Assembly (NCBI GenBank): GCA_902800965.1
Contig: CADCGK010000012.1
Span: forward strand, 1-64,000
DNA from: an uncultured Bacteroidia bacterium
Lineage (GTDB): Bacteria; Bacteroidota; Bacteroidia; Bacteroidales; F082
Reading direction: 5' to 3'
Length of the DNA: 64,000 nt
Shown: positions 1 through 6,626 of the stretch, in pieces
Numbering within the stretch: position 1 is the first letter of the stretch
Layout of the letters: every line of letters starts with the position of its first letter
The notes under the pieces: generated by a model
The model's database searches: none
Seen by the model: only the letters and a program-made list of their open reading frames with translations
What the model was told of the DNA's origin: nothing
Made by a program: the position numbers and the translations under genes

Positions 1-1
1 G

Positions 2-898
2 CTTACAAATGGCGGCGAGTATAATCCAATAAAATGGGATTGGAGCAGTTCCAATACGTATGACGGCATGCTTTTAGGAGGTGTTTTTGGAGGCTTGTCT
101 AGTTGGACAGGTTTTTCCATTGCAGGTATTGGTTTTTCTTTTTGTAATACAGCAGCGATAGCATCATCTTCTTTGATTTATTCTGGCGGGATGTATTTTA
201 CAGGTAAGTTGACGAACTTTAACTACGATATTTCCATCAGTATCGGTATTGCTTCATTAAATATAACTAAAGGTGAATTTGGATATTTATTTAAAAAGGG
301 TAATTCAGTGTTTGAGAACATTGGATATGGTCTCGGAGCAATAACCAATATTAGTGACATCTATCGTTATGCCACTTGGGGAAGATTGTCAAAACAACAA
401 CGGTACGAGAAACTATACAAATGGGCTGCGAAAAACCATGGAGAAAATAATATGGAATACAAACCGCAGCTATTTGATGAAACTGGTAATCCTGTAAATG
501 TAGAAGGTACTTATAATTGGGAAACAGATAAAATTAGAATTACAGATATAGCACTCTCTAACGACTATGGATATGCTAAGTCAACGTATCTTCATGAGTT
601 AAACCACAGATTGGATATGACTCCAATGAAACGACTACTCATTATCAATAAAGCTTTGAGAAATATTGATTGGGATTACTACAATGCTGCATGTGAGTGG
701 CATGATCAGTTTTATGCTGCATGTGATGCAAGATCGTATGCAGTAGAACTTTGTAATGCATCAAAAAACGGTCTCTCTTTGAGTCAATTCAATAGTATTC
801 TTCAAAACTACAACTATTATTCTCAATTGTCAGGAGTTTCTCTTCAAATACCAAGATATTCGTTATGGACATTAATAAAAAGCACATTATTACCGTAA
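2..898 (+). CDS. C-terminal part of an RHS-type polymorphic toxin with a putative zinc-metallopeptidase tip
   Basis: The reading frame is open from the left edge, so the N-terminal RHS shell lies outside the window; the first internal ATG is at 68. The first ~120 visible residues are Gly/Ser-rich and hydrophobic, followed by a segment containing GEFGYLFKKGNS and IGYGLGAITNISD. I know this as the pre-toxin linker of Bacteroidota RHS proteins. The tip carries an HExxH zinc-binding motif, HELNH, at 593-607. About 40 residues later come EWHDQ and DARSYA, where an acidic third zinc ligand would be expected. Inferred role: contact-dependent or secreted toxin acting as a protease. The next gene overlaps by 34 bp, as expected for a toxin/immunity pair. 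The target is unknown and proteolytic activity is inferred from the motif only. Confidence 0.6.
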   Translation, partial: LTNGGEYNPIKWDWSSSNTYDGMLLGGVFGGLSSWTGFSIAGIGFSFCNTAAIASSSLIYSGGMYFTGKLTNFNYDISISIGIASLNITKGEFGYLFKKGNSVFENIGYGLGAITNISDIYRYATWGRLSKQQRYEKLYKWAAKNHGENNMEYKPQLFDETGNPVNVEGTYNWETDKIRITDIALSNDYGYAKSTYLHELNHRLDMTPMKRLLIINKALRNIDWDYYNAACEWHDQFYAACDARSYAVELCNASKNGLSLSQFNSILQNYNYYSQLSGVSLQIPRYSLWTLIKSTLLP

Positions 899-1416
899 TT
901 TTAGTCTTGACTATGACATCCTGTTCAACAGAACAGATCATGAACAGGCTTTTTAATCATAACAGGTCTCATCGGTTGGAACTGTTTCTTGAGACCGCAA
1001 AAGACACCTTGTATAGTAACAAAGAATATCATGATGTATGTTCTGTTGTGCTAAAAAATCTTGAAAGCAATCCCTATTACATTAGGGAACCACGTGTCGT
1101 GCAATATAGCAGGTTTCAAGATCCTCCTTATATCTTCATTGAATACAAAAAAGAAACATGTGAAAAATGTTCTGTTTCAGAAGGGACGACGATTCACAAT
1201 ATACATTTACCGGGTTATATTTTTTTACGACAAAGCAAACCATACCTATCGACATTCACACCAAATTTTAAGGAACTGTTTTGTTGTGGCTGCAAAAAAG
1301 ACGTAATAAAAACCGGAAAAGAAATCTATGGAAAATATCAAATTAGAGCAAGGTTCGTGATAGAGAACGACACCATCTATTCTAATCCGATTAGTATTTG
1401 GTATCTTGAGAAATAA
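865..1416 (+). CDS. Predicted lipoprotein, probable immunity protein for the upstream toxin
   Basis: The 183-residue protein starts with a basic N-terminus, a hydrophobic stretch and a lipobox ending LTMTSC, so it should be a lipid-anchored exported protein. No known domain is recognised. Visible features are an MNRLF segment after the lipidation site and two CxxC-like pairs (CEKC and CCGC) that could bind metal or form disulfides. Its ATG lies 34 bp inside the toxin gene in another frame, so the pair is translationally coupled. The position immediately after a toxin tip suggests immunity. A lipoprotein location would imply the toxin is neutralised outside the cytoplasm. Base composition is AT-rich like the toxin tip and unlike the core genome. 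Confidence 0.5.
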   Translation: MDINKKHIITVILVLTMTSCSTEQIMNRLFNHNRSHRLELFLETAKDTLYSNKEYHDVCSVVLKNLESNPYYIREPRVVQYSRFQDPPYIFIEYKKETCEKCSVSEGTTIHNIHLPGYIFLRQSKPYLSTFTPNFKELFCCGCKKDVIKTGKEIYGKYQIRARFVIENDTIYSNPISIWYLEK

Positions 1417-1417
1417 G

Positions 1418-1873
1418 TTTTTTTGTCGTAATTTAGCCTCGAGAAAAGACCACGTGAAAAACCTAGAAGAGATATTTCAGTACGACAGCCAGAACCGATT
1501 GACAGAAGTGTGGCTCGGGCCCCACGCCATGGACGCCGCCACAACCGCCGAGGGGGTGTTCCCGGCAACAGCGCAAACCGTTACTTATACCGGTTTCGAC
1601 AAAGCCGACAAGATCAAGCAGGACAACGACAGCATCTGTTACACCTACGGCTACGACCACCAACGCATCTTTATGGAAGAGCACATTGGCAGCATTGTCC
1701 GCACCAAGCGCTATGTGGGTAACTGCGAGTATGTGACGGAAACCACAGGAAACACAACTGCCTCTCAATGGCTGACCTACCTGACTGGATCCACGGGTGT
1801 GTATGCCGTCGTTGTTACTGCGAACAACGCGAACACGATCCATTACATCTTGAAGGACAACCTCGGCAGCTAG
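1418..1873 (+). pseudogene. Orphan RHS core fragment, truncated at both ends
   Basis: The frame resembles RHS repeats: NLASRKD and FQYDSQNRLTEVW at the start, YTYGYDHQR in the middle, and the conserved pre-core block YILKDNLGS at the very end. It has no plausible start of its own (a GTG lies at 1455) and stops immediately after DNLGS, exactly where an intact RHS protein continues into its core. It is GC-rich while both flanks are AT-rich, so the junctions at about 1430 and 1870 are sharp. This is the layout of an orphan RHS cassette downstream of a main rhs-immunity pair. Here its tip has been replaced by the minus-strand module that follows, whose last stop codon overlaps this one. Confidence 0.65.
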
Positions 1874-2430
1874 TTACTAACCACCATAAATTCTGGTTCA
1901 ATCAGGTTCTTAGCAAGGTCAGAAGTGTCGTTAATGCGATCTATTGGAATACGAGCCGTATAAGAAGCAAATTGAACCATCATTTGTTCACGATATGGAG
2001 AATCAAGTTGTGCCAAATTCTCAAGTATGTTTATTTCAGCAAAAAGAACAGAAACAACATGCTGAAAGTCAACAAACAAAGGCGGAGATTCCAATATCGG
2101 CTCCATATTAATGAAATAATAGCGCGAAACACCTTTGTTAAAAATATAATCGTCAAGAAAAGGCTTGATTTTGCTGTTCCATTTGGTTTTGCTCAATTTA
2201 TGGTCTTCACCAACACCTGCGACCCTGTTCTTGAATTCCTTGGATTCAAGAATAACGTTCTTTGCTGGTATAAGACTGGCTAAAAGAACAAATCCCATTT
2301 TATCATTTATGAAATCGCAGGCATTGCTCAATACAATTCCCAATGGGTTATTTTCACCAAAGCCAAAGTCAACACCATCCACTATACTACCTTGAGTAAT
2401 ATTCTCTGATGCTTCTGATATCATACTCAT
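1870..2430 (-). CDS. Uncharacterised protein, third gene of a TIGR04255-led module
   Basis: The 186-residue soluble protein has no signal peptide or membrane segment. Its N-terminal third contains LGIVLSNACDF followed by a hydrophobic strand and LIPAKNVI. The C-terminal half has an LFVDF strand and then a helix with DSPYREQMMVQFASYTARI. From memory, this resembles uncharacterised proteins with a (T/S)xxCD motif near the start and a Leu..PYRE...FA..(F/Y).RI end, often in accessory loci. It starts 2 bp after the stop of the 95-residue gene, so it is co-transcribed. Its TAG stop overlaps the TAG of the RHS fragment on the other strand within one CTAG. ATG codons at 2430 and 2424 are both possible starts. 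Confidence 0.6.
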   Translation of the reverse strand: MSMISEASENITQGSIVDGVDFGFGENNPLGIVLSNACDFINDKMGFVLLASLIPAKNVILESKEFKNRVAGVGEDHKLSKTKWNSKIKPFLDDYIFNKGVSRYYFINMEPILESPPLFVDFQHVVSVLFAEINILENLAQLDSPYREQMMVQFASYTARIPIDRINDTSDLAKNLIEPEFMVVSN

Positions 2431-2432
2431 TA

Positions 2433-2720
2433 CTAATACTCTATTTTTATAAAATCACCTAGAGACTTCCCAGAATATGCATCAACAAAAGACTTTGATT
2501 TTGTCAAATTTGCATAACGAGACCTATAGTCCTTTTTGGGCAAGATTTGAGACACCTCAGAATAAACAGCCAAATGGTCTTTCTGTTGGCTATAGACATA
2601 CAAAAGAGTTTTCTGATTCTTTTTATCCATGTCAGAAGTATCATAAATAACATTTGTTGGCATTCCACCGCCAATCACAATTCCTAAACTTGTGTACAAA
2701 AACAATTGGCCCTTATTCAT
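2433..2720 (-). CDS. Small uncharacterised protein, second gene of the TIGR04255-led module
   Basis: The 95-residue protein begins with a short hydrophobic, glycine-rich stretch (LYTSLGIVIGGG) and continues as a charged Lys/Ser/Tyr-rich domain. No family is recognised. Its ATG lies 8 bp inside the preceding gene, and the next gene starts 2 bp after its stop, so the three genes form a tightly coupled unit. It may be membrane-associated through its N-terminus, or the hydrophobic part may be a buried strand; the sequence does not decide this. Confidence 0.5.
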   Translation of the reverse strand: MNKGQLFLYTSLGIVIGGGMPTNVIYDTSDMDKKNQKTLLYVYSQQKDHLAVYSEVSQILPKKDYRSRYANLTKSKSFVDAYSGKSLGDFIKIEY

Positions 2721-3453
2721 ATTCTGGTTGCAGTGATTCTAAAAATTGGTTTGTTAGCAAACTGAAAAACACTTTTTTCTCTGACTTATGAATGTCTTCC
2801 AAAAATTCAGAGGCGTTATCAAAAAATCGTTCACATGTAACAGAAAAAGTATCCACATCAATTACAGATCCAATTCTGATAGGCGTACTATTGTTCAATC
2901 GAGCTTGGTTAATAATGGATACTGTTGAATGATACTCTCCCTCAGAAAAAACCGTCTTAATCGTTGTTTCCTTATATGGAATTTCTTTTTCTCCTATGCG
3001 AATATTCAACTTTATTTTCTCTCCATCAAACACATTGCCATCAATAAAATTAATAACCCTGAAGCCTATACGAACTACCCGACCAATCACACCTGTTTCA
3101 TGGATGACATTCAAATAGCGATTGACAAACGAACGAAATTCTTTCCATCCACAATATTCTGGGGTAAAACTAAATCCAACCGACTTGGCACATATTTGAA
3201 GTACAATATTTTCATTATCTTTATAATGAAGCTTATAAGCGGGTTGGTATTTCAAATTAGGATCTGTGTCACGCATTGATGCTGGAACTTCAGAAAGAGG
3301 TAATGCTTCTATCGTTGGGAAGTCATCTTTCAATTTCCCATAAATCAATGCAAAGACAATATTAGCATCCAAATTGGAATCAAACCTGATTTCAAATACA
3401 GATTCAATTATTGGACACAGATTCAATTTAACAGGTATTTTCATTATCTTCAA
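2713..3453 (-). CDS. TIGR04255 family protein (sporadically distributed, function unknown)
   Basis: The 246-residue protein opens with CPIIESVFEIRF, has YCGWKEFRSFVNRYL at about residues 110-125 and then RVVRIGFRVINFI. This order (P-(L/I)-xE-hxEhRF, Y.GW..F, R.GhRhIN) matches the TIGR04255 family as I know it. The family is scattered through accessory regions of many bacteria and has no established function. It is the first gene of a three-gene minus-strand unit, with a -7 box at 3526-3519 upstream. ATG codons at 3453 and 3444 are both possible. The AT-rich composition and island position point to recent acquisition. Confidence 0.7.
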   Translation of the reverse strand: MKIMKIPVKLNLCPIIESVFEIRFDSNLDANIVFALIYGKLKDDFPTIEALPLSEVPASMRDTDPNLKYQPAYKLHYKDNENIVLQICAKSVGFSFTPEYCGWKEFRSFVNRYLNVIHETGVIGRVVRIGFRVINFIDGNVFDGEKIKLNIRIGEKEIPYKETTIKTVFSEGEYHSTVSIINQARLNNSTPIRIGSVIDVDTFSVTCERFFDNASEFLEDIHKSEKKVFFSLLTNQFLESLQPEYE

Positions 3454-3518
3454 GAATTAACTAATAGCTAAAATGAAAATTATTATTTTTATTCATTATT
3501 AGTTGTAAAATATGCTTG

Positions 3519-3526
3519 CAAATATA
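3519..3526 (-). promoter_or_regulatory. -7 box TATATTTG for the TIGR04255 module
   Basis: On the minus strand the sequence fits the Bacteroidota consensus TAnnTTTG and lies about 65 bp upstream of the first ATG of the three-gene unit. The 135-bp AT-rich spacer shows no other gene. No clear -33 element is visible. Confidence 0.45.
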
Positions 3527-3588
3527 ATGCAATTTTTTAAATTGAAAGCATTTTTTAAACCGGTGTTTAGTCCCGGAGTAAAAAAACA

Positions 3589-4380
3589 TCAAAGATTGGA
3601 AGAATCAAACACCACCTGAATCGTCGAACGGATGTCGATGCCCCAAAGTGAAGCCATCTTGGCGTGGTTGAGGGCAATTTCGAGATAACCGTGCGTGCCG
3701 AACAATGCCACGGGATCCAACGGATCCACATCGTCATAGCTCTCCGATAGCTCATCGATGGTATAAAGGTCACCCTTCACCTTAATGACAAAGTTCCTCC
3801 CCTTCCCCACTTCGTTGAACAACTCCCTGGAGATGTTGGTGATGAGGTTGTCGTAGGCATCGATATGCATGACGATGCCCTCAATGATGTTGTTTTTCAC
3901 GATGGCACAGAAAGAACCTCCGTCGTTGAGACGCTCACGCTTGGCACCAATGTTCGACAGTGGCTCGCCTTTGGCAATCATCACCGCCACCTTGGCAAAA
4001 CGGTCGCGGGTGCTGAAAGTGTAAAAGTCAGTGTCCTGCTCCACGTCGATAAACACCGCCTCCTCATATTCACCATCAAGGATGTGGCTGAAAATACCGT
4101 TGTCGGTGGAGATGAAATACTGCCCATGCGCCTTCACCACTACATGCGGATTCACGTCCGACTCGATGGTCTCGACAGCGATGATGTGGATGGTGCCTTC
4201 GGGAAAGTTACGATAGCAGTTGTGCACGGTAAAACCCGCCTCGGCCACGTTGAAAGGACTGATGTCGTGGGTGATATCGACGATGGTAACGTTCGGCACC
4301 TGTGAGAGAATCACTCCCTTCACCGCCGCAGCGTAGTAATCAGAGGTACCCCAGTCGCTTGTCAACGTAATGATCGCCAT
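3589..4380 (-). CDS. SAM hydroxide adenosyltransferase family protein (DUF62), divergent
   Basis: The 263-residue protein starts TLTSDWGTSDYY and has VDITHDI at about 35-40 and FISTDNGIFS at about 89-98, all typical of the DUF62 family (SAM hydrolase/adenosyltransferase, relatives of fluorinase). The canonical DPGVGxxR segment is replaced by ETIESDVN around 70-77. The later GRDxFAPxAAH segment reads TRDRFAKVAVM, so the Asp-Arg-His triad used to activate water or hydroxide is not evident. Bacteroidota members appear to form this divergent subgroup, so SAM hydrolysis should not be assumed. Transcribed alone, divergently from phoH. Confidence 0.8.
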   Translation of the reverse strand: MAIITLTSDWGTSDYYAAAVKGVILSQVPNVTIVDITHDISPFNVAEAGFTVHNCYRNFPEGTIHIIAVETIESDVNPHVVVKAHGQYFISTDNGIFSHILDGEYEEAVFIDVEQDTDFYTFSTRDRFAKVAVMIAKGEPLSNIGAKRERLNDGGSFCAIVKNNIIEGIVMHIDAYDNLITNISRELFNEVGKGRNFVIKVKGDLYTIDELSESYDDVDPLDPVALFGTHGYLEIALNHAKMASLWGIDIRSTIQVVFDSSNL

Positions 4381-4408
4381 CTGTAACTCGAAAAAAATTT
4401 TGTGATTG

Positions 4409-4416
4409 CAAAGATA
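4409..4416 (-). promoter_or_regulatory. -7 box TATCTTTG for the DUF62 gene
   Basis: An exact TAnnTTTG match on the minus strand, 29 bp upstream of the DUF62 ATG, in the divergent spacer with phoH. Confidence 0.7.
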
Positions 4417-4452
4417 ACACTAAATATGAAAAAAAGAAAAAAAACAATTCAT

Positions 4453-4460
4453 TACCTTTG
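4453..4460 (+). promoter_or_regulatory. -7 box TACCTTTG for phoH
   Basis: An exact TAnnTTTG match 19 bp upstream of the ATG at 4480. It favours the 4480 start over an in-frame upstream codon at 4402, which would lie upstream of the promoter. Confidence 0.7.
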
Positions 4461-4479
4461 CAAAAATTTACGAACAAAA

Positions 4480-5508
4480 ATGGCAGAACAGATACTCCAG
4501 ATAGAAAATGTCGATCCCAAGGACCTCTATGGGCCGAACGACAAGTATCTGGACAAAGTGAAATCCCTGTTTCCCAAGCTGAAGATCATCGCCCGCGGCG
4601 ATTTCGTGAAGGTGATGGGCGACGAGGAAGAGATGGAGTTTTTCATCAACCGTTTCGAGATGCTTACCGTGCAGCTCGAGCGGAAAGGGAAAATTGACGA
4701 ACGCGACATTGACGATGTGATGAAGGCCAACTCCGACACGGAGCTGCAGCAGAAGATGTCGGAGAGCGATGTGCTGGTCTTCGGTCGCGGCGGCATGCCC
4801 GTAAGGGCCATCACCGCCAACCAGAAGCGGATGGTGAGCGCCTCGGAGCACAAGGACCTGGTCTTCGCCATCGGGCCTGCAGGCACCGGCAAGACTTACA
4901 CCGCCGTGGCGTTGGCCGTCAGGGCGCTGAAGGCAAAACAGGTCAGGAGGATCATCCTGACACGTCCCGCCGTGGAAGCCGAAGAACATCTGGGCTTCCT
5001 TCCTGGCGACCTGAAGGACAAACTCGACCCCTACCTCCAGCCGTTGTACGACGCCTTGCGCGACATGATCCCCTCATCGAAGCTGGAAGGCTATCTCGAA
5101 GACCACACCATCGAAGTGGCACCCCTGGCCTTTATGCGCGGCCGCACCCTGGACCATGCCTTCGTGATTTTGGACGAGGCCCAGAACGCCACCCGAAGCC
5201 AACTCAAGATGTTCCTCACCCGCATGGGTCGCTCCGCCAAGTTCATCGTCACAGGCGACATCACCCAGATCGACCTGCCGCCCAAGACCCCGTCGGGGCT
5301 GCCCCAGGCGATGGAGGTGCTCAAGAACGTCCCCGGCATCGAATTCATCATGCTCGACGACAAGGATGTGGTGAGGCATAAGCTCGTGACGGATATCATC
5401 AACGCTTATAAGAGAAGACAGGAGACAGAAGACAGAAGTCAGGAGACAGAAGACAGAAGTCAGGAGACAGAAGACGACGAGAACGTCATTGCGAGGAGCG
5501 GAGCTTAG
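4480..5508 (+). CDS. phoH: PhoH family ATPase
   Basis: The 342-residue cytoplasmic protein has a KH-like N-terminal part, then a P-loop ATPase: Walker A GPAGTGKT at 132-139, TRPAVEAEEHLGFLPG at about 162-177 and Walker B VILDEAQN at 229-236. PhoH proteins bind and hydrolyse ATP and are linked to RNA metabolism. The normal core ends near DVVRHKLVTDIINAYKR. The last ~30 residues are not PhoH sequence: residues 313-333 are encoded by nine copies of a 7-bp repeat (peptide period QETEDRS), and the final residues by the left end of a palindromic interspersed repeat, which also supplies the stop codon. Confidence 0.92.
   Translation: MAEQILQIENVDPKDLYGPNDKYLDKVKSLFPKLKIIARGDFVKVMGDEEEMEFFINRFEMLTVQLERKGKIDERDIDDVMKANSDTELQQKMSESDVLVFGRGGMPVRAITANQKRMVSASEHKDLVFAIGPAGTGKTYTAVALAVRALKAKQVRRIILTRPAVEAEEHLGFLPGDLKDKLDPYLQPLYDALRDMIPSSKLEGYLEDHTIEVAPLAFMRGRTLDHAFVILDEAQNATRSQLKMFLTRMGRSAKFIVTGDITQIDLPPKTPSGLPQAMEVLKNVPGIEFIMLDDKDVVRHKLVTDIINAYKRRQETEDRSQETEDRSQETEDDENVIARSGA
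5416..5478. repeat. Heptamer tandem repeat, nine units (AGACAGA/AGTCAGG), inside phoH
   Basis: Nine consecutive 7-bp units form a 63-bp tract with a higher-order period of 21 bp, which keeps the reading frame and encodes a repeated seven-residue peptide at the PhoH C-terminus. Confidence 0.9.
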
Positions 5509-5585
5509 CGGAGCGACGTGGCAATCCAACCTGACAGTACTAAGTCAAGCTGGATTGCTTCGGTCGTACCTCCCTCGCAATGACG
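5484..5585. repeat. Palindromic interspersed repeat, copy A (complete, 102 bp)
   Basis: The ends are CGTCATTGCGAG and CTCGCAATGACG, a perfect 12-bp inverted repeat. The interior holds GGCAATCC and GGATTGCTTCG blocks in inverted arrangement. The left end is translated as the PhoH C-terminus (VIARSGA). The rest fills the phoH-purC spacer. Confidence 0.9.
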
Positions 5586-5642
5586 AATCGATAGCCTTGA
5601 CGACAAACAACTGAACAACTGAACAACTAACAACTGAATATA

Positions 5643-6593
5643 ATGAACGCTTTAACAAGAACAGATTACCAATTCCCTGGCCAGACCAAGGTATATCACG
5701 GCAAGGTCCGTGACTGTTATTTCATTAATGATGAATACATGGTGATGGTGGCCACCGACCGCATCTCCGCCTTTGACGTCATCCTGCCCAAGGGCATCCC
5801 CTACAAAGGCCAAGTGCTGAACCAGATCGCCGCCATGTTTCTCGACGCCACCGCCGACATCGTGCCCAACTGGAAGCTTGCCACCCCCGACCCGATGGTC
5901 ACCGTGGGTCGCCTCTGCAAGCCCTTCCCCATCGAGATGATCATCCGCGGCTACCTCACCGGCAGCTCATGGCGCACCTACAAGAGCGGACAGCACACCA
6001 TCTGCGGCGTGCAGATCCCCGACGGCATGAAGGAACACCAGCGTTTTGCCGAGCCTATCATCACCCCGACCACCAAGGCCGAAGAAGGCCACGACGAGGA
6101 CATCTCCCGTGAGGAGATCATCAGCCGGGGGCTGATCAGCGAGAAGGATTATGCCCAGATTGAGGACATCACCCGCAAGCTCTTCCAGAGAGGCACCGAA
6201 ATCGCCGCCAAGCAAGGCCTGATCTTGGTGGATACCAAATACGAATTCGGCAAGATCGGCGACCAGATCGTGCTGATGGACGAGATCCACACCCCCGACT
6301 CATCGCGCTATTTCATCGCCGACCAGTACGAGGAACGTTTCGCCAAGGGCGAGCCACAGGTGCAGCTTTCGAAGGAGTTCGTCCGCGAGTGGCTCATGGC
6401 CAACGGCTTCCAAGGCAAAGAAGGACAACAGGTGCCCGAGATGACGCCCGAGTACGTGGAGAGCGTTTCGGAACGCTATATCGAGCTCTACGAAAAGGTG
6501 ACCGGACACAAGTTCGAGAAGGCTCCGGATTCGGAAGATCTGGCGAAGAGGATTGAGGCGAATGTGGGGAGATGGATAAGAGATAAGAGATAA
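5643..6593 (+). CDS. purC: Phosphoribosylaminoimidazole-succinocarboxamide synthase
   Basis: The 316-residue enzyme joins CAIR and aspartate with ATP to make SAICAR in purine synthesis. SAICAR-synthetase blocks are clear: GKVRDCYFI at about 20-28, [10 protein letters not shown] near 38-47, RGYLTGSSW near 107-115 and LVDTKYEFG near 200-208. Length fits the long form seen in Bacteroidota. The last residues (RDKR) and the stop codon fall inside a heptamer repeat that fills the spacer to the next gene, so the true C-terminus was probably altered slightly by the tract. The gene start is preceded by a spacer of irregular ACAACTGA-like repeats. Confidence 0.97.
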   Translation: MNALTRTDYQFPGQTKVYHGKVRDCYFINDEYMVMVATDRISAFDVILPKGIPYKGQVLNQIAAMFLDATADIVPNWKLATPDPMVTVGRLCKPFPIEMIIRGYLTGSSWRTYKSGQHTICGVQIPDGMKEHQRFAEPIITPTTKAEEGHDEDISREEIISRGLISEKDYAQIEDITRKLFQRGTEIAAKQGLILVDTKYEFGKIGDQIVLMDEIHTPDSSRYFIADQYEERFAKGEPQVQLSKEFVREWLMANGFQGKEGQQVPEMTPEYVESVSERYIELYEKVTGHKFEKAPDSEDLAKRIEANVGRWIRDKR

Positions 6594-6622
6594 AAGATAA
6601 AAGATAAGAGATAAAAGATAAA
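6574..6622. repeat. Heptamer tandem repeat (AGATAAA/AGATAAG) at the purC stop
   Basis: Six clean 7-bp units (6581-6622) are preceded by one diverged unit. The tract contains the purC stop and ends AGTT just before the S46 peptidase ATG. A nearly identical tract lies at the pgi stop (20165-20206). Confidence 0.9.
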
Positions 6623-6626
6623 AGTT

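Noticed and set aside
1061-1306. An 81-codon frame overlapping the lipoprotein gene.
   Set aside because: It lies wholly inside the lipoprotein gene in another frame and shows no motif.
2433-2720. The 95-residue gene as a classic type II antitoxin.
   Set aside because: No DNA-binding or antitoxin fold can be recognised, and the hydrophobic glycine-rich start argues against it. Only a generic module role is proposed.
5416-5478. A CRISPR array.
   Set aside because: Units are 7 bp with no spacers, and no cas genes are present. None of the repeat tracts in the window has repeat-spacer structure.
5600-5640. A heptamer tract before purC.
   Set aside because: Units of ACAACTGA and ACAACTA mix 7- and 8-bp spacing, so this spacer and the similar one at 32625-32668 were not counted with the strict 7-bp family.
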